A DNA stretch of 64,000 nt from Lachnospiraceae bacterium (GTDB lineage Bacteria > Bacillota > Clostridia > Oscillospirales > CAG-272): the NCBI GenBank assembly GCA_024404495.1, contig JAKSPT010000004.1, positions 49,716 to 113,715 on the forward strand. The letters run 5' to 3'. Every line of letters starts with the position of its first letter. Position 1 is the stretch's first letter. The translations under genes and the position numbers were made by a program. The notes beneath the pieces are model-generated. The model did not search any database. It worked only from the letters and a program-made list of their open reading frames with translations, and was not told where the DNA came from. Below, piece by piece: positions 10,989-19,158 of this stretch.

Positions 10989-13900
10989 ATGAAAAAGTTT
11001 CTGTCAGTGCTTCTGGCGGTCCTGATGCTCGTTCCGTGCGTCGCGATCCCGTCAGTTGCAGCAGCAAACACCGTCTCGCACTCCGTGACGATCACCGGTT
11101 GTGATTACACGGTCCGCGGCTGGGGCGGTATCCTCAAGGCAGGAAGGGTAATTGAAGGCTCCGAAGACGGTCAGATCATCTCCACCGTTTTCCCTGCCGG
11201 CAAGAAGCAGGGCGCTATCGCAGCGCTGATGCTCAGCTACACTTCCGACAAGGACGTTGACATTTCCGCTTATACCAAGGCATGCGTCAGAGCGTACATC
11301 ACCAATGTCGAACTGATGGGCCAGGTCATGGTCGACGTCGAACTTACTTCCGGCGGTACCTGCGATATCGAAGAGTCTGCGATCCACGTAGCTCTCAACG
11401 AACTCGCCGGCGGCGCCCTCACCGAAGGCTGGAACACCCTTACCTGGGATATTCCGAGCGGCGGTCTGAAGCCCGCTGAATGGGACTTCTTCCGTATGTT
11501 CAACAACCAGTCCGATTTCACCCCCGAGGTTGACACGACCTTCGCGGTTGACGGCTTCTGGTTTGAAGACAACGACGGCAACAAGCTCCCCATCTCCGAC
11601 TGCAAGATGGAGCTCGCCGGTTGGGAAGGCAAAGCGGTTGCTATCCCGAACCCCACCGATGAGGATTCCTACAAGGCTCAGGGTACTTCCTGGATGAAGT
11701 CCGAGCTCTCCGGCGAAAAGCTGGACCTCACCCTCACCATCGAGAAGGAAAAGAGCTACATCGACACCACCAAGTGCGACACCAAGTTCCTCTCCTTCGA
11801 CTTCTACACCGAGACTCCCGACGCCGTTAAGGGCGACATCACCTTCGAAGTCATCGAAGGCGCAAGCAAGATGACCTTCACCCACGACCTCAAGTCCATC
11901 GTTGACGAGGGCGTGAAGGAAGGCTGGAACAAAGCTACCATCGCTCTCACCTCCAAGGACGAGGCTGAGTACAAGGCAGTCAACCAGCTCAAGGTCTACA
12001 CCTCCGAGGCGCTGACCGGCGTCTTCGGTCTCGACTACATCCGTGTCGTTGACGGTATCACCACCGAAGGCGACGGTCAGATGCACGAGACCTTCAACGC
12101 CGAGATGGATAAATACCTCGCTGACGGTGTTTACAAGTTCCCGGTCGTTCACGGCGCGTACGGCGAATCCGCCGTCCTGCTCGCGAAGACCTCCGGCAAG
12201 CTCAACCTCCAGGTTTCCATGGACGGTCAGAACTGGACCGACGTCGTCAAGACCGACCTCGATCTGAAGGAATCCTACCGCAAGTACGACCTCGACGGCA
12301 TCGTCGACTTTGCTAAGTCCAACGATATTTACGTCAAGGCTGCTTCCGGCGCGATCAAGTCCGAGGATATGGTCCTCGACGTTATCTTCAACGTTCCTTC
12401 CGAGAACGAGAACCCGCACCTCAAGCTGATTTCTCCCTGTGACTCCCTTGCCGGTTGGTCGACCAAGGCAGAAGTTGACAAGGAAAACAAGAGCCAGGGC
12501 ACCGGCTCTCTCGCTCTCACGCTGACTGACGAGGTCAAGGACGGCAACGTTCTGTTCCAGTTCAAGGCAGCTGATACCAAGACCACGTCCTACGACATCA
12601 CCGATATCATCGGTATCGGCGGTCTCTACCTCGACGTTTACTTTGCTACCGAAGAAGACGCCGCTACGCTCGGCGCTCTCTCCGTCTGCATCGAAGTTAC
12701 CTCTTCCGGTTCCTGCGACAAGGAAGAAATCGCTTCCGTCTTCAAGCTCGCCGACCTCTGCAAGAAGGGTCTGACCAAGGGCTGGAATGAGCTCGTCATT
12801 CCGTTCTCTTCCCTCACCGGAAAGACCGGCGGCGATCTCAACACCGCAAACTTCAACTACGTCCGCATTTACACTCAGGGCAACTCCACTCCCGTTGCCT
12901 GCGGCGAAGGCATCACCTTCAACATTGATAACCTCCGTCTCTGGGACGGCAACGACGGTTCCGAAATCGATTCCTACAAGTTCACCGTTTTCGCAGACGA
13001 TGAAAAGGAATACTACGTTGAGGAATCCTCCAACGCTCCCACCAACGACTCCTGCCGCTTCTGCGACGCCGATAAGGTCGTTGTTTACAAGTTCGCTCTC
13101 AAGCACATCATCGACGTCAAGCAGATCACCTTCACTGCTACCGTCGGTCAGCAGCTCGTTCTCGACGTTTCCGTTGACGGTTTCACCTGGCAGAACGTCT
13201 ACACCGAGCCCAAGCCCGATACCGAGTCCGGCGGACTTGCGATCAAGGAATACACCTATGATCTGACCGAATTCGTCGATCTTGAAGTCCCGAACTTCGA
13301 TAACATCTGGCTCCGCATCTCCGACTCCGTGCCGGAAAACGGCTGGGGCGGCGCGATCTACAAGAACACCGAGGCTCACCTCGACGTCAAGTACATCAAG
13401 CCCATCACCGATGAGGACCTTGATAAGTACGAGAACACCGCTACCCTGCACTCCAAGCCCCTTCCGATCACCAACGTGATCTGGGCAGGCGGTCTGGAAA
13501 AGGATATCGTTTACTCCGGTTCTTCCGCTATCAGATACATCCCGATCAAGGGCGTTTACGCTCCGAGCGTCAATTTCGAGGATACTCCCGTTGATGCTAC
13601 CGGCATGGATACCTTTGAAATGGAGATCTACTTCGGCAGCGATAACGTTATCTCTCAGATCCGTGACAACACGCAGGGTGAGATCGAGCTGACCTCCTCC
13701 GGTGTCTGCGACAACGAAGAAACCAGATTCTCCTGGACTGACCTGTTCGCTTCCATCGGTCAGGACATTCCGGTCGGCGAATGGCTCCACGTTTCCATGC
13801 CGATCCCGGACGGCGGATGCGACCTCTCCAACATCAACTTCTTCAGACCCTACTATATCAACAACGAGTCTGAGATCGACACCGAAGACGAAAACAACTT

Positions 13901-14384
13901 CGTCCTGTTCGATAACATCCGTCTCACCGACAGAAAGGCTCAGGAAGCTCTGAAATTCAAGCCCGAAGCAGAAAAGGTTGCCGCTGTCATCGAAGAGCTC
14001 CAGAAGACCTGGACCGATAACGGTGAAGCAATCACCGCCGAGAACTTCAACACCATCAAGGCTGCTTACGATAAGGCGAACGAAGCTTACACCGGCGCTT
14101 CCGCAGAGGCCAAGGAACTCATCGACAGCGCGCTGAAGAGAGTTCTTACCTCCACCGTCAAGAAGGCACTCACCAACTACGAAAAGGCTCAGTCTGAAAC
14201 CAAGGCTCCCGACGTTACCGAGGCTCCCGGCAACGAGACCACCGCGGGCGGCAACGAGACCGAGCCCACCACCAAACCCGATAACAAGAGCAATACCGGT
14301 CTGATCATCGGTATCGTCGCAGGCGTCGTCGTGGTTGCAGGTGCCGTGGTCGGTATCATCCTCGCCAAGAAAAAGAAGAAGTAA
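10989..14384 (+). CDS. Large membrane-anchored surface protein with repeated ELTSSG-x-CD-x-EE modules
   Basis: A 1131-residue protein with a signal peptide (MKKFLSVLLAVLMLVPCVA, cleavage near residue 26). Three copies of a beta-rich module carry the same signature: ELTSGGTCDIEE near 118, EVTSSGSCDKEE near 568 and ELTSSGVCDNEE near 898, each followed by a G-W-N/W-L stretch and an N-F-x-R-x-Y/F strand. Between them lie discoidin-like segments (QVSMDGQNWTDV near 415, DVSVDGFTWQNV near 725). A helical FIVAR-like segment (about 1000-1070), a Thr/Glu/Pro linker and a TM helix followed by KKKKK end the protein, so it is anchored in the membrane and faces outward. Lysine is almost always AAG, unlike the island genes, which suggests high expression. 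The function is unknown; glycan or cell-wall binding is a guess from the beta-sandwich layout. Confidence 0.85.
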   Translation: MKKFLSVLLAVLMLVPCVAIPSVAAANTVSHSVTITGCDYTVRGWGGILKAGRVIEGSEDGQIISTVFPAGKKQGAIAALMLSYTSDKDVDISAYTKACVRAYITNVELMGQVMVDVELTSGGTCDIEESAIHVALNELAGGALTEGWNTLTWDIPSGGLKPAEWDFFRMFNNQSDFTPEVDTTFAVDGFWFEDNDGNKLPISDCKMELAGWEGKAVAIPNPTDEDSYKAQGTSWMKSELSGEKLDLTLTIEKEKSYIDTTKCDTKFLSFDFYTETPDAVKGDITFEVIEGASKMTFTHDLKSIVDEGVKEGWNKATIALTSKDEAEYKAVNQLKVYTSEALTGVFGLDYIRVVDGITTEGDGQMHETFNAEMDKYLADGVYKFPVVHGAYGESAVLLAKTSGKLNLQVSMDGQNWTDVVKTDLDLKESYRKYDLDGIVDFAKSNDIYVKAASGAIKSEDMVLDVIFNVPSENENPHLKLISPCDSLAGWSTKAEVDKENKSQGTGSLALTLTDEVKDGNVLFQFKAADTKTTSYDITDIIGIGGLYLDVYFATEEDAATLGALSVCIEVTSSGSCDKEEIASVFKLADLCKKGLTKGWNELVIPFSSLTGKTGGDLNTANFNYVRIYTQGNSTPVACGEGITFNIDNLRLWDGNDGSEIDSYKFTVFADDEKEYYVEESSNAPTNDSCRFCDADKVVVYKFALKHIIDVKQITFTATVGQQLVLDVSVDGFTWQNVYTEPKPDTESGGLAIKEYTYDLTEFVDLEVPNFDNIWLRISDSVPENGWGGAIYKNTEAHLDVKYIKPITDEDLDKYENTATLHSKPLPITNVIWAGGLEKDIVYSGSSAIRYIPIKGVYAPSVNFEDTPVDATGMDTFEMEIYFGSDNVISQIRDNTQGEIELTSSGVCDNEETRFSWTDLFASIGQDIPVGEWLHVSMPIPDGGCDLSNINFFRPYYINNESEIDTEDENNFVLFDNIRLTDRKAQEALKFKPEAEKVAAVIEELQKTWTDNGEAITAENFNTIKAAYDKANEAYTGASAEAKELIDSALKRVLTSTVKKALTNYEKAQSETKAPDVTEAPGNETTAGGNETEPTTKPDNKSNTGLIIGIVAGVVVVAGAVVGIILAKKKKK

Positions 14385-14424
14385 TTCTTCCCTTTCCGAA
14401 GAGGAAATCTGAACCCAAATAAAG

Positions 14425-14460
14425 ATCCCGGCGTCCTCATCAGAGGACGCCGGGATTTTT
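14425..14460 (+). terminator. Intrinsic terminator after the surface protein
   Basis: A perfect 14-bp GC-rich stem (ATCCCGGCGTCCTC, loop ATCA) followed by a T-run. Confidence 0.95.
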
Positions 14461-14575
14461 GATTCAGAAGTAAAATGTTTAAGCAACATTGTAAATCATC
14501 ACAAGATATCAAGGGAATTCACCGTTTTGAAAGAACCAATCCGCATTATTCGAATGGAGACTTTGATAAATGATG

Positions 14576-14760
14576 TTTGCCCTGCCGGGCAAATGATGTT
14601 ATGGCACACTTGCCAAGTGGCAAGTGATCGCCATAGTGATGTTTTGCGGCTCCGCCGCAAAATGATGCGATGTGTTCCGCTCTTTCACGCGCGAAGCGCA
14701 CATCACGTCCGAAGGACATATCACGCACGAAGTGCGCATAACGTTCCGCACCGGCGGAAC
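14576..14760. repeat. Array of seven short unrelated hairpins with ATGATG/ATCAC spacers
   Basis: Seven perfect mini-palindromes lie side by side: TTTGCCC/GGGCAAA (14576-14593), CACTTGCC/GGCAAGTG (14607-14626), TTTTGCGGC/GCCGCAAAA (14642-14662), GCGC-GAA-GCGC (14689-14699), GTCC-GAA-GGAC (14707-14717), CGCAC-GAA-GTGCG (14724-14736) and GTTCCGC/GCGGAAC (14743-14760). The stems differ, but the joints are alike (ATGATG on the left, ATCAC or ATCAT on the right). I have seen similar clusters in gut Clostridia such as Faecalibacterium; no coding capacity is apparent. Confidence 0.8.
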
Positions 14761-14769
14761 ACATCATTG

Positions 14770-14802
14770 AAAAAACCACTTGCGTAAGCAAGTGGTTTTT
14801 TC
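14770..14802. terminator. Terminator of tRNA-Val (symmetrical)
   Basis: CCACTTGC-GTAA-GCAAGTGG is flanked by A-run and T-run, so it works on either strand; on the minus strand it lies directly after the CCA end of the tRNA. The stem resembles the members of the adjoining hairpin array. Confidence 0.85.
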
Positions 14803-14879
14803 TGGTGGGGGCATAGGGGCTCGAACCCAAGACCTCTCGCATGTGAAGCGAACGCTCTAACCAGCTGAGCTATGTCCCC
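14803..14879 (-). tRNA. tRNA-Val (anticodon CAC)
   Basis: A cloverleaf can be folded: acceptor GGGGACA/TGCCCCC, D arm GCTC/GAGC, anticodon stem TTCGC/GCGAG with loop TTCACAT (CAC, valine), T arm with TTCGAGC, and an encoded CCA. Two stem mismatches are visible, A5-C68 in the acceptor and U50-U64 in the T stem, which is unusual for a working tRNA. It does have a consensus promoter and a terminator, so it is transcribed. It may be a rare-codon (GUG) reader. Confidence 0.85.
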
Positions 14880-14890
14880 GTAACGAGAGT

Positions 14891-14919
14891 ATTATATCAT
14901 ACTTTTCCCCGTTTGTAAA
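14891..14919 (-). promoter_or_regulatory. Promoter of tRNA-Val
   Basis: TTTACA and TATAAT with a 17-bp spacer, ending about 12 bases before the mature tRNA. Confidence 0.8.
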
Positions 14920-14938
14920 GACCTTTTCGCATTTTCTT

Positions 14939-14983
14939 TCAAAAAAGAAATGACCGCCGCGAAAAACCCGATGGCGGTCATTC
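14939..14983 (-). terminator. Terminator of the asnA-xpt operon
   Basis: A 10-bp stem (AATGACCGCC / GGCGGTCATT) followed by a T-rich run on the minus strand, just after the xpt stop. Confidence 0.8.
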
Positions 14984-14995
14984 CGGAAAAAACCG

Positions 14996-15568
14996 TTAAT
15001 GACGGAAGGTGACCGTATCGTCGGTCATTTCGTCAACGAGAGCGAGCGCGTCCACGCGGTAGCCCTCCTCACGGAGCTTGTCCCCGCCGTGCTGGAAGCC
15101 CTTCTCGATCGCGGCGACGCAGCCGACGAAGGTCGCGCCCGCGTCCTCGCAGATCTTGATCAGCCCGCGGAGCGCGTTGCCGACCGCGAGGAAATCATCA
15201 ACGATCAGAATACGGTCGCCGGGGAGAAGATATTCCTTCGGCACAACGATATCGTAGACCTTACCGTGCGTATAGGATTTCACCTTTGCGGTATAGATCT
15301 CACCCGACTGATTGAGACTCTGCGTCTTCTTGGCGAAAAGCATCGGAACGTTCATCTGCGCCGCCGCGGCAAGCGCGATGGCGATGCCGGACGCCTCGAT
15401 CGTCAGGACCTTGGTGATCCCGTCGTTTTCATAAAGCCGCGCGATCTCTTTTCCCATTTCCATAAGGAACGCCGCGTCGATCTGCTGATTGAGAAAGGAA
15501 CCGACCTTCAGGATGTTGCCGGGCAGCACCGTGCCCTCTTTCAGGATCTTTTCTTCCAATGCCTTCAT
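14996..15568 (-). CDS. xpt: Xanthine phosphoribosyltransferase
   Basis: Salvages xanthine with PRPP to XMP. The 190-residue length and opening MKALEEKILKEG match the Xpt family; the PRPP-binding loop reads RILIVDDFLAVGNAL near residue 125, and TIEASGIAIA near 57 contacts the base or phosphate. GGAGG precedes the ATG. It lies 31 bp after asnA and shares its promoter, with its own terminator. There is no room for a purine riboswitch between the two genes. Confidence 0.95.
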   Translation of the reverse strand: MKALEEKILKEGTVLPGNILKVGSFLNQQIDAAFLMEMGKEIARLYENDGITKVLTIEASGIAIALAAAAQMNVPMLFAKKTQSLNQSGEIYTAKVKSYTHGKVYDIVVPKEYLLPGDRILIVDDFLAVGNALRGLIKICEDAGATFVGCVAAIEKGFQHGGDKLREEGYRVDALALVDEMTDDTVTFRH

Positions 15569-15599
15569 AACGTTTTCCTCCGTAGAAATACGATATTAT

Positions 15600-16607
15600 T
15601 CAGAGAAGATGGATGCCGTGCTCAGCGCAGGTCTTCCGGGTGTCCTCGTCCCAAACCGCCGACTGGACCTCACCGATGTGGCACTTGCGCAGGAAAAACA
15701 TACAGATGCGGGACTGACCGATGCCGCCGCCGATCGTATAGGGCAGCTCTCCGTTCAGAAGCGATTTCTGGAACGGAAGCTCCGCGCGTTCGGGACAGCC
15801 GCGCTCGGCGAGCTGTGCCTTCAGCGTTTCTTCGTCCACGCGGATGCCCATCGAGGAAAGCTCGAGGGAGATATCGAGAACCGGGTAATACACGATGATA
15901 TCTCCGTTTTTCGACCAGTCGTCATAGTCGGGTGCTCTGCCGTCGTGGGGCTGACCGGAACGGAGCTTGCCGCCGATCTGCATAAGGAAGATCGCGCCGT
16001 ATTTCTTTGCAAGCGCGTATTCCCTTTCCTTCGGCGTCAGATCCGGATAGGCGTCCTCCGCCTCCTGCGCCGTGATGAAGGTGATCTCCTCGGGCAGGTA
16101 GCAGTGTGCGAATTCGTAGTCGGAGGCGATATACCGCTCGGTATGGCGCAGCGCGGCGTAAATATCGCGTACGGTGTCCTCCAGCGTTTCGAGCGTGCGC
16201 TCTTCCTTCGTGATGATTTTTTCCCAGTCCCACTGGTCGACGAAGACCGAATGGATGTTGTCCCTGTCCTCGTCGCGGCGGATCGCGTTCATATCGGTGT
16301 AAAGACCCTCGCCGTGACCGAAGCTGTATTCCTTCAGCGCGTAACGCTTCCACTTCGCGAGCGAGTGGACGATCTCGTACTCGCCGTCCATATCCTTGAT
16401 GTCAAAGGAAACGGGGCGCTCCACGCCGTTCAGATTATCGTTCAGACCGGAGGAATTCGCGACGAACAGCGGCGCGGAAACGCGCGTCAGATTGAGCTGG
16501 ATCGCAAGATCGCGTTCAAAAAAGTCCTTGACCTTTTTGATGGCGAGCTCGGTCTGTCTGAGGTTCAAAAGAGGTCGGTACCCTTCGGGGATGGTAAGTG
16601 ATCTCAT
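15600..16607 (-). CDS. asnA: Aspartate-ammonia ligase (asparagine synthetase A)
   Basis: Makes asparagine from aspartate, ammonia and ATP; a class II aminoacyl-tRNA-synthetase-like fold. Diagnostic stretches are APLFVANSSGLNDNLNG, FDIKDMDGEYEIVHSLAKWK and the C-terminal GGGIGQSRICMFFL. An upstream ATG at 16685 lies above the promoter at 16650-16678, so MRSLTIPEGYRPLL (start 16607, 335 residues) is the real beginning; an AAGG lies nine bases before it. Asparagine synthetase A is common in Clostridia that take up ammonia. The 43-base leader has no T-box. Confidence 0.95.
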   Translation of the reverse strand: MRSLTIPEGYRPLLNLRQTELAIKKVKDFFERDLAIQLNLTRVSAPLFVANSSGLNDNLNGVERPVSFDIKDMDGEYEIVHSLAKWKRYALKEYSFGHGEGLYTDMNAIRRDEDRDNIHSVFVDQWDWEKIITKEERTLETLEDTVRDIYAALRHTERYIASDYEFAHCYLPEEITFITAQEAEDAYPDLTPKEREYALAKKYGAIFLMQIGGKLRSGQPHDGRAPDYDDWSKNGDIIVYYPVLDISLELSSMGIRVDEETLKAQLAERGCPERAELPFQKSLLNGELPYTIGGGIGQSRICMFFLRKCHIGEVQSAVWDEDTRKTCAEHGIHLL

Positions 16608-16649
16608 AGGTTTTTGCCTTGAGGGCGTCCTTTCAGTTAAATATAATTC

Positions 16650-16678
16650 ATTATACTCAATATTCGTTCTTTTGTAAA
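16650..16678 (-). promoter_or_regulatory. Promoter of asnA-xpt
   Basis: TTTACA and a perfect TATAAT with a 17-bp spacer on the minus strand. Confidence 0.85.
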
Positions 16679-16725
16679 GCGGCAAAACGGAAAAATAACT
16701 GCTTTTTCGCGTATTTTTTCGGTGA

Positions 16726-17403
16726 TTATTGCTTAACTGCGGAAAGCACGGTCAGAACGCCTTCCGAAACGCGGAAACGAACCTCGTGCCCGGCAAAGGG
16801 AAAACCGTATTCCCGCTCCGGATCGTTCTGATAGGACGGGCGCGGGTCTTCGGAAAGGATCGCCCGCAGAGCGGCGATTTTGTCCGCAGGAAACGCCGAA
16901 ACGATCTCTTCGGGGATTTCCACGGTGAGCGCGTAATCCTTCTTTCCGTCAGAAAATCCCCCGATCGCGTCGGGGTGACAGTCGGAGAGCGGGAGATAGG
17001 GCTTGATATCGTAGATCGGCGTCCCGTCCATCAGATCCGCTCCCGAAACGAGAAGAACGGTCCCCTCGTTTTCGGTTTTTTCGACAGAAAGAAGACGGAC
17101 CGAGGACAGCCCGATCGGGTTCGGACGGTTGGGGGAGCGGGTAGCGAAAACGCCGACGCGCGTATTTCCGCCGAGCCGAGGCGGGCGGACGGTGGGCGAC
17201 CATTTTTCCCGTATCATCTCCGAAAACTCCCACACAAGCCACAGATGCGTGTAGCCCGTGATGCCGCGAAGCGCTTCGGGATCGCGGTATTCCGGCTCGA
17301 AAACGATCCTGCCGACAAGCTCGGGCACGAGTCCGCTCTGACGCGGGATACCGAACTTCGTCGGGAAATCGGTGCGGATGCGGGCAATGATCTTCATTTC
17401 CAT
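16726..17403 (-). CDS. trmO: tRNA t6A37 methyltransferase TrmO (TsaA-like)
   Basis: Predicted to methylate N6-threonylcarbamoyladenosine at position 37 of tRNA-Thr, using S-adenosylmethionine. The family core is clear: GITGYTHLWLVWEF near residue 45, then RVGVFATRSPNRPNPIGLS near 90 and DLMDGTPIYDIKPYLPLSD near 125. Length 225 is normal. The start has AAAGG eight bases upstream. It is 15 bp after the second ABC gene and thus third in that operon; the link between exporter and tRNA modification is probably only transcriptional. No clear terminator separates it from the asnA promoter. Confidence 0.9.
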   Translation of the reverse strand: MEMKIIARIRTDFPTKFGIPRQSGLVPELVGRIVFEPEYRDPEALRGITGYTHLWLVWEFSEMIREKWSPTVRPPRLGGNTRVGVFATRSPNRPNPIGLSSVRLLSVEKTENEGTVLLVSGADLMDGTPIYDIKPYLPLSDCHPDAIGGFSDGKKDYALTVEIPEEIVSAFPADKIAALRAILSEDPRPSYQNDPEREYGFPFAGHEVRFRVSEGVLTVLSAVKQ

Positions 17404-17418
17404 TGCGTTCGCCTTTCT

Positions 17419-19158
17419 TTACGGTTCAAACTGGCTGTTGTAGAGGACGGAATAGAAGCCGTTTTTCGCGAGCAGCGCGTCGTGCGTTCCCTGCTCCACG
17501 ATGTTGCCGTCCCGCATCACGAGGATATTCGTCGCCTCTCGTACGGTGGAAAGACGGTGTGCGACGATGAAGGTCGTTCTGCCCTGCATCAGTGTTTCAA
17601 ACGCCTTCTGCACGCGAAGCTCGGTACGGGTGTCGATCGAGGAGGTCGCTTCGTCGAGGATCAGCATCGGCGGGTCGGTCAGCATCACGCGTGCGATGCA
17701 GAGAAGCTGCCGCTGTCCCTGCGAGAGCGTGCCGCCGCCTTCGGGGACGACCGTGGCGTAACCTTCCGGCAGACGGGAAATGAAACCGTGCGCGTGTGCG
17801 GCGCGGGCGGCGGCTTCGACCTCTTCGTCGGTCGCGTCCGGCTTGCCCATCCGGATGTTGTCACGGATGCTTCCGGAGCGGATCCACGTTTCCTGCAGGA
17901 CCATACCGAAGTTCCGGCGGAGCTCTTCTCTCGTAAGGTCCCGGGTCGGGATCCCGTCGACAGAGATCGTACCCGAAACGGGATCGTAAAAGCGCATGAG
18001 GAGGTTGATAAGGGTCGTTTTCCCGCATCCCGTCGGTCCGACGATCGCGATGCGGTCACCCGGGGAAACCTTCAGGTTCAGATGCTCGATCAGTTTCCGT
18101 TCGGGAACGTAGGAGAAGGAAACGTCGTCAAGCGTGATCGCTCCCTTTGCGGTTCCGAGAGAAGCGGGCGATTCGGGATCGGGCGATTCGGACGCGGTCT
18201 CCATAAAGTCAAAGAGGCGCGCGGCGCAGGCAAGCGCGTTCTGCAGTTCGGTGATGACGCCCGAGATCTCGTTGAAGGGCTTGGTATATTGGTTCGCGTA
18301 GGAGAGGAAGCAGGAAAGCGCACCGACCGTAAGACCTCCCGCCATCGCGTAAAGCGCGCCGGTAAGACCGACCGCGGCGTAAACGAGAGAGTTGACGAAG
18401 CGCGTCGTCGGATTGGTCAGACTCGAAAAGAAGGTCGCGCGGAGGGACGCGGAAACGAGTTCCCCGTTCACCTCGTCAAATCTGCGGCAGACGTTTTCCT
18501 TTTCCGAAAAGGCGATGACGGTCTTTTCCCCGCCGATCATTTCGTCGATCAGCGCGGTCTGTCTGCCGCGGATCTCGGACTGCTTTCTGAACATCGAATA
18601 GGTCTTTCCCGCGATAAAGCGGGAAACGAAGAGCGAAAGCGGCGTCAGCACCACGACGACGAGCGCGATCACCGGCTTGATAACGAACATGAAGACGAGC
18701 GTCCCGACGATCGTCAGCGCCCCGGTAAAGAACTGCGTGAAACCCATCAGAAGCCCGTCCGCAAAGGTATCGGCATCGGCGATGACGCGGCTGACGATAT
18801 CTCCGGTCGGATGGGAATCGAGATAGGAAAGCGGCAGGGACTGGAGCCCCGAAAACGCCTTCCGGCGGATCGACGCGACCGTCTTATAGGTGATGCGCTG
18901 ATTGATGAACGCCATGCCCCACTCGGCAGCAGAGGTCAAAAGAATGCAGACCGCGCCGCGCTGCAGAAGCGGCAGGATCGTTTCAAAATCGACCTTTCCC
19001 TCCCCGACGATGCAGTCGATCGCGTCACCGATGAGGAGCGGCAGATAAAGCGTCAGAGCGACCGAGATCAGCGCGAGAAGAAGCGAAAGGACGCAGAGCG
19101 GAAGAGAGCCTTTCAGAAAAGAGAGCACGGTTCGTATCGTTTTCCGTTTCGTTTTCAT
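17419..19158 (-). CDS. ABC exporter half-transporter, canonical-ATPase subunit
   Basis: A 579-residue type IV ABC exporter: six TM helices (about 1-320) fused to a nucleotide-binding domain. Walker A is GPTGCGKTT near 374, the signature is altered to LSQGQRQ near 478, and Walker B has the catalytic Glu (ILDEATSS near 501). With its partner it forms a heterodimer with one working and one degenerate ATP site, as in TM287/288, BmrCD and LmrCD. Such exporters move hydrophobic drugs, lipids or peptides; the substrate is not predictable. Its ATG overlaps the stop of the upstream gene by 4 bases. Confidence 0.92.
   Translation of the reverse strand: MKTKRKTIRTVLSFLKGSLPLCVLSLLLALISVALTLYLPLLIGDAIDCIVGEGKVDFETILPLLQRGAVCILLTSAAEWGMAFINQRITYKTVASIRRKAFSGLQSLPLSYLDSHPTGDIVSRVIADADTFADGLLMGFTQFFTGALTIVGTLVFMFVIKPVIALVVVVLTPLSLFVSRFIAGKTYSMFRKQSEIRGRQTALIDEMIGGEKTVIAFSEKENVCRRFDEVNGELVSASLRATFFSSLTNPTTRFVNSLVYAAVGLTGALYAMAGGLTVGALSCFLSYANQYTKPFNEISGVITELQNALACAARLFDFMETASESPDPESPASLGTAKGAITLDDVSFSYVPERKLIEHLNLKVSPGDRIAIVGPTGCGKTTLINLLMRFYDPVSGTISVDGIPTRDLTREELRRNFGMVLQETWIRSGSIRDNIRMGKPDATDEEVEAAARAAHAHGFISRLPEGYATVVPEGGGTLSQGQRQLLCIARVMLTDPPMLILDEATSSIDTRTELRVQKAFETLMQGRTTFIVAHRLSTVREATNILVMRDGNIVEQGTHDALLAKNGFYSVLYNSQFEP

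Noticed and set aside
11052..14489. An open frame of 1145 codons on the minus strand opposite the surface protein
   Set aside because: It is a by-product of the strong codon bias of the plus-strand gene (GAC/GAA/AAG); it has no Shine-Dalgarno and reads as low-complexity sequence, while the plus frame has promoter, signal peptide, repeats and terminator.
14576..14802. CRISPR array
   Set aside because: The stems all differ and are 11-21 bases long with 6-8 base joints; there is no constant repeat and no spacer of regular length, and no cas gene is near.
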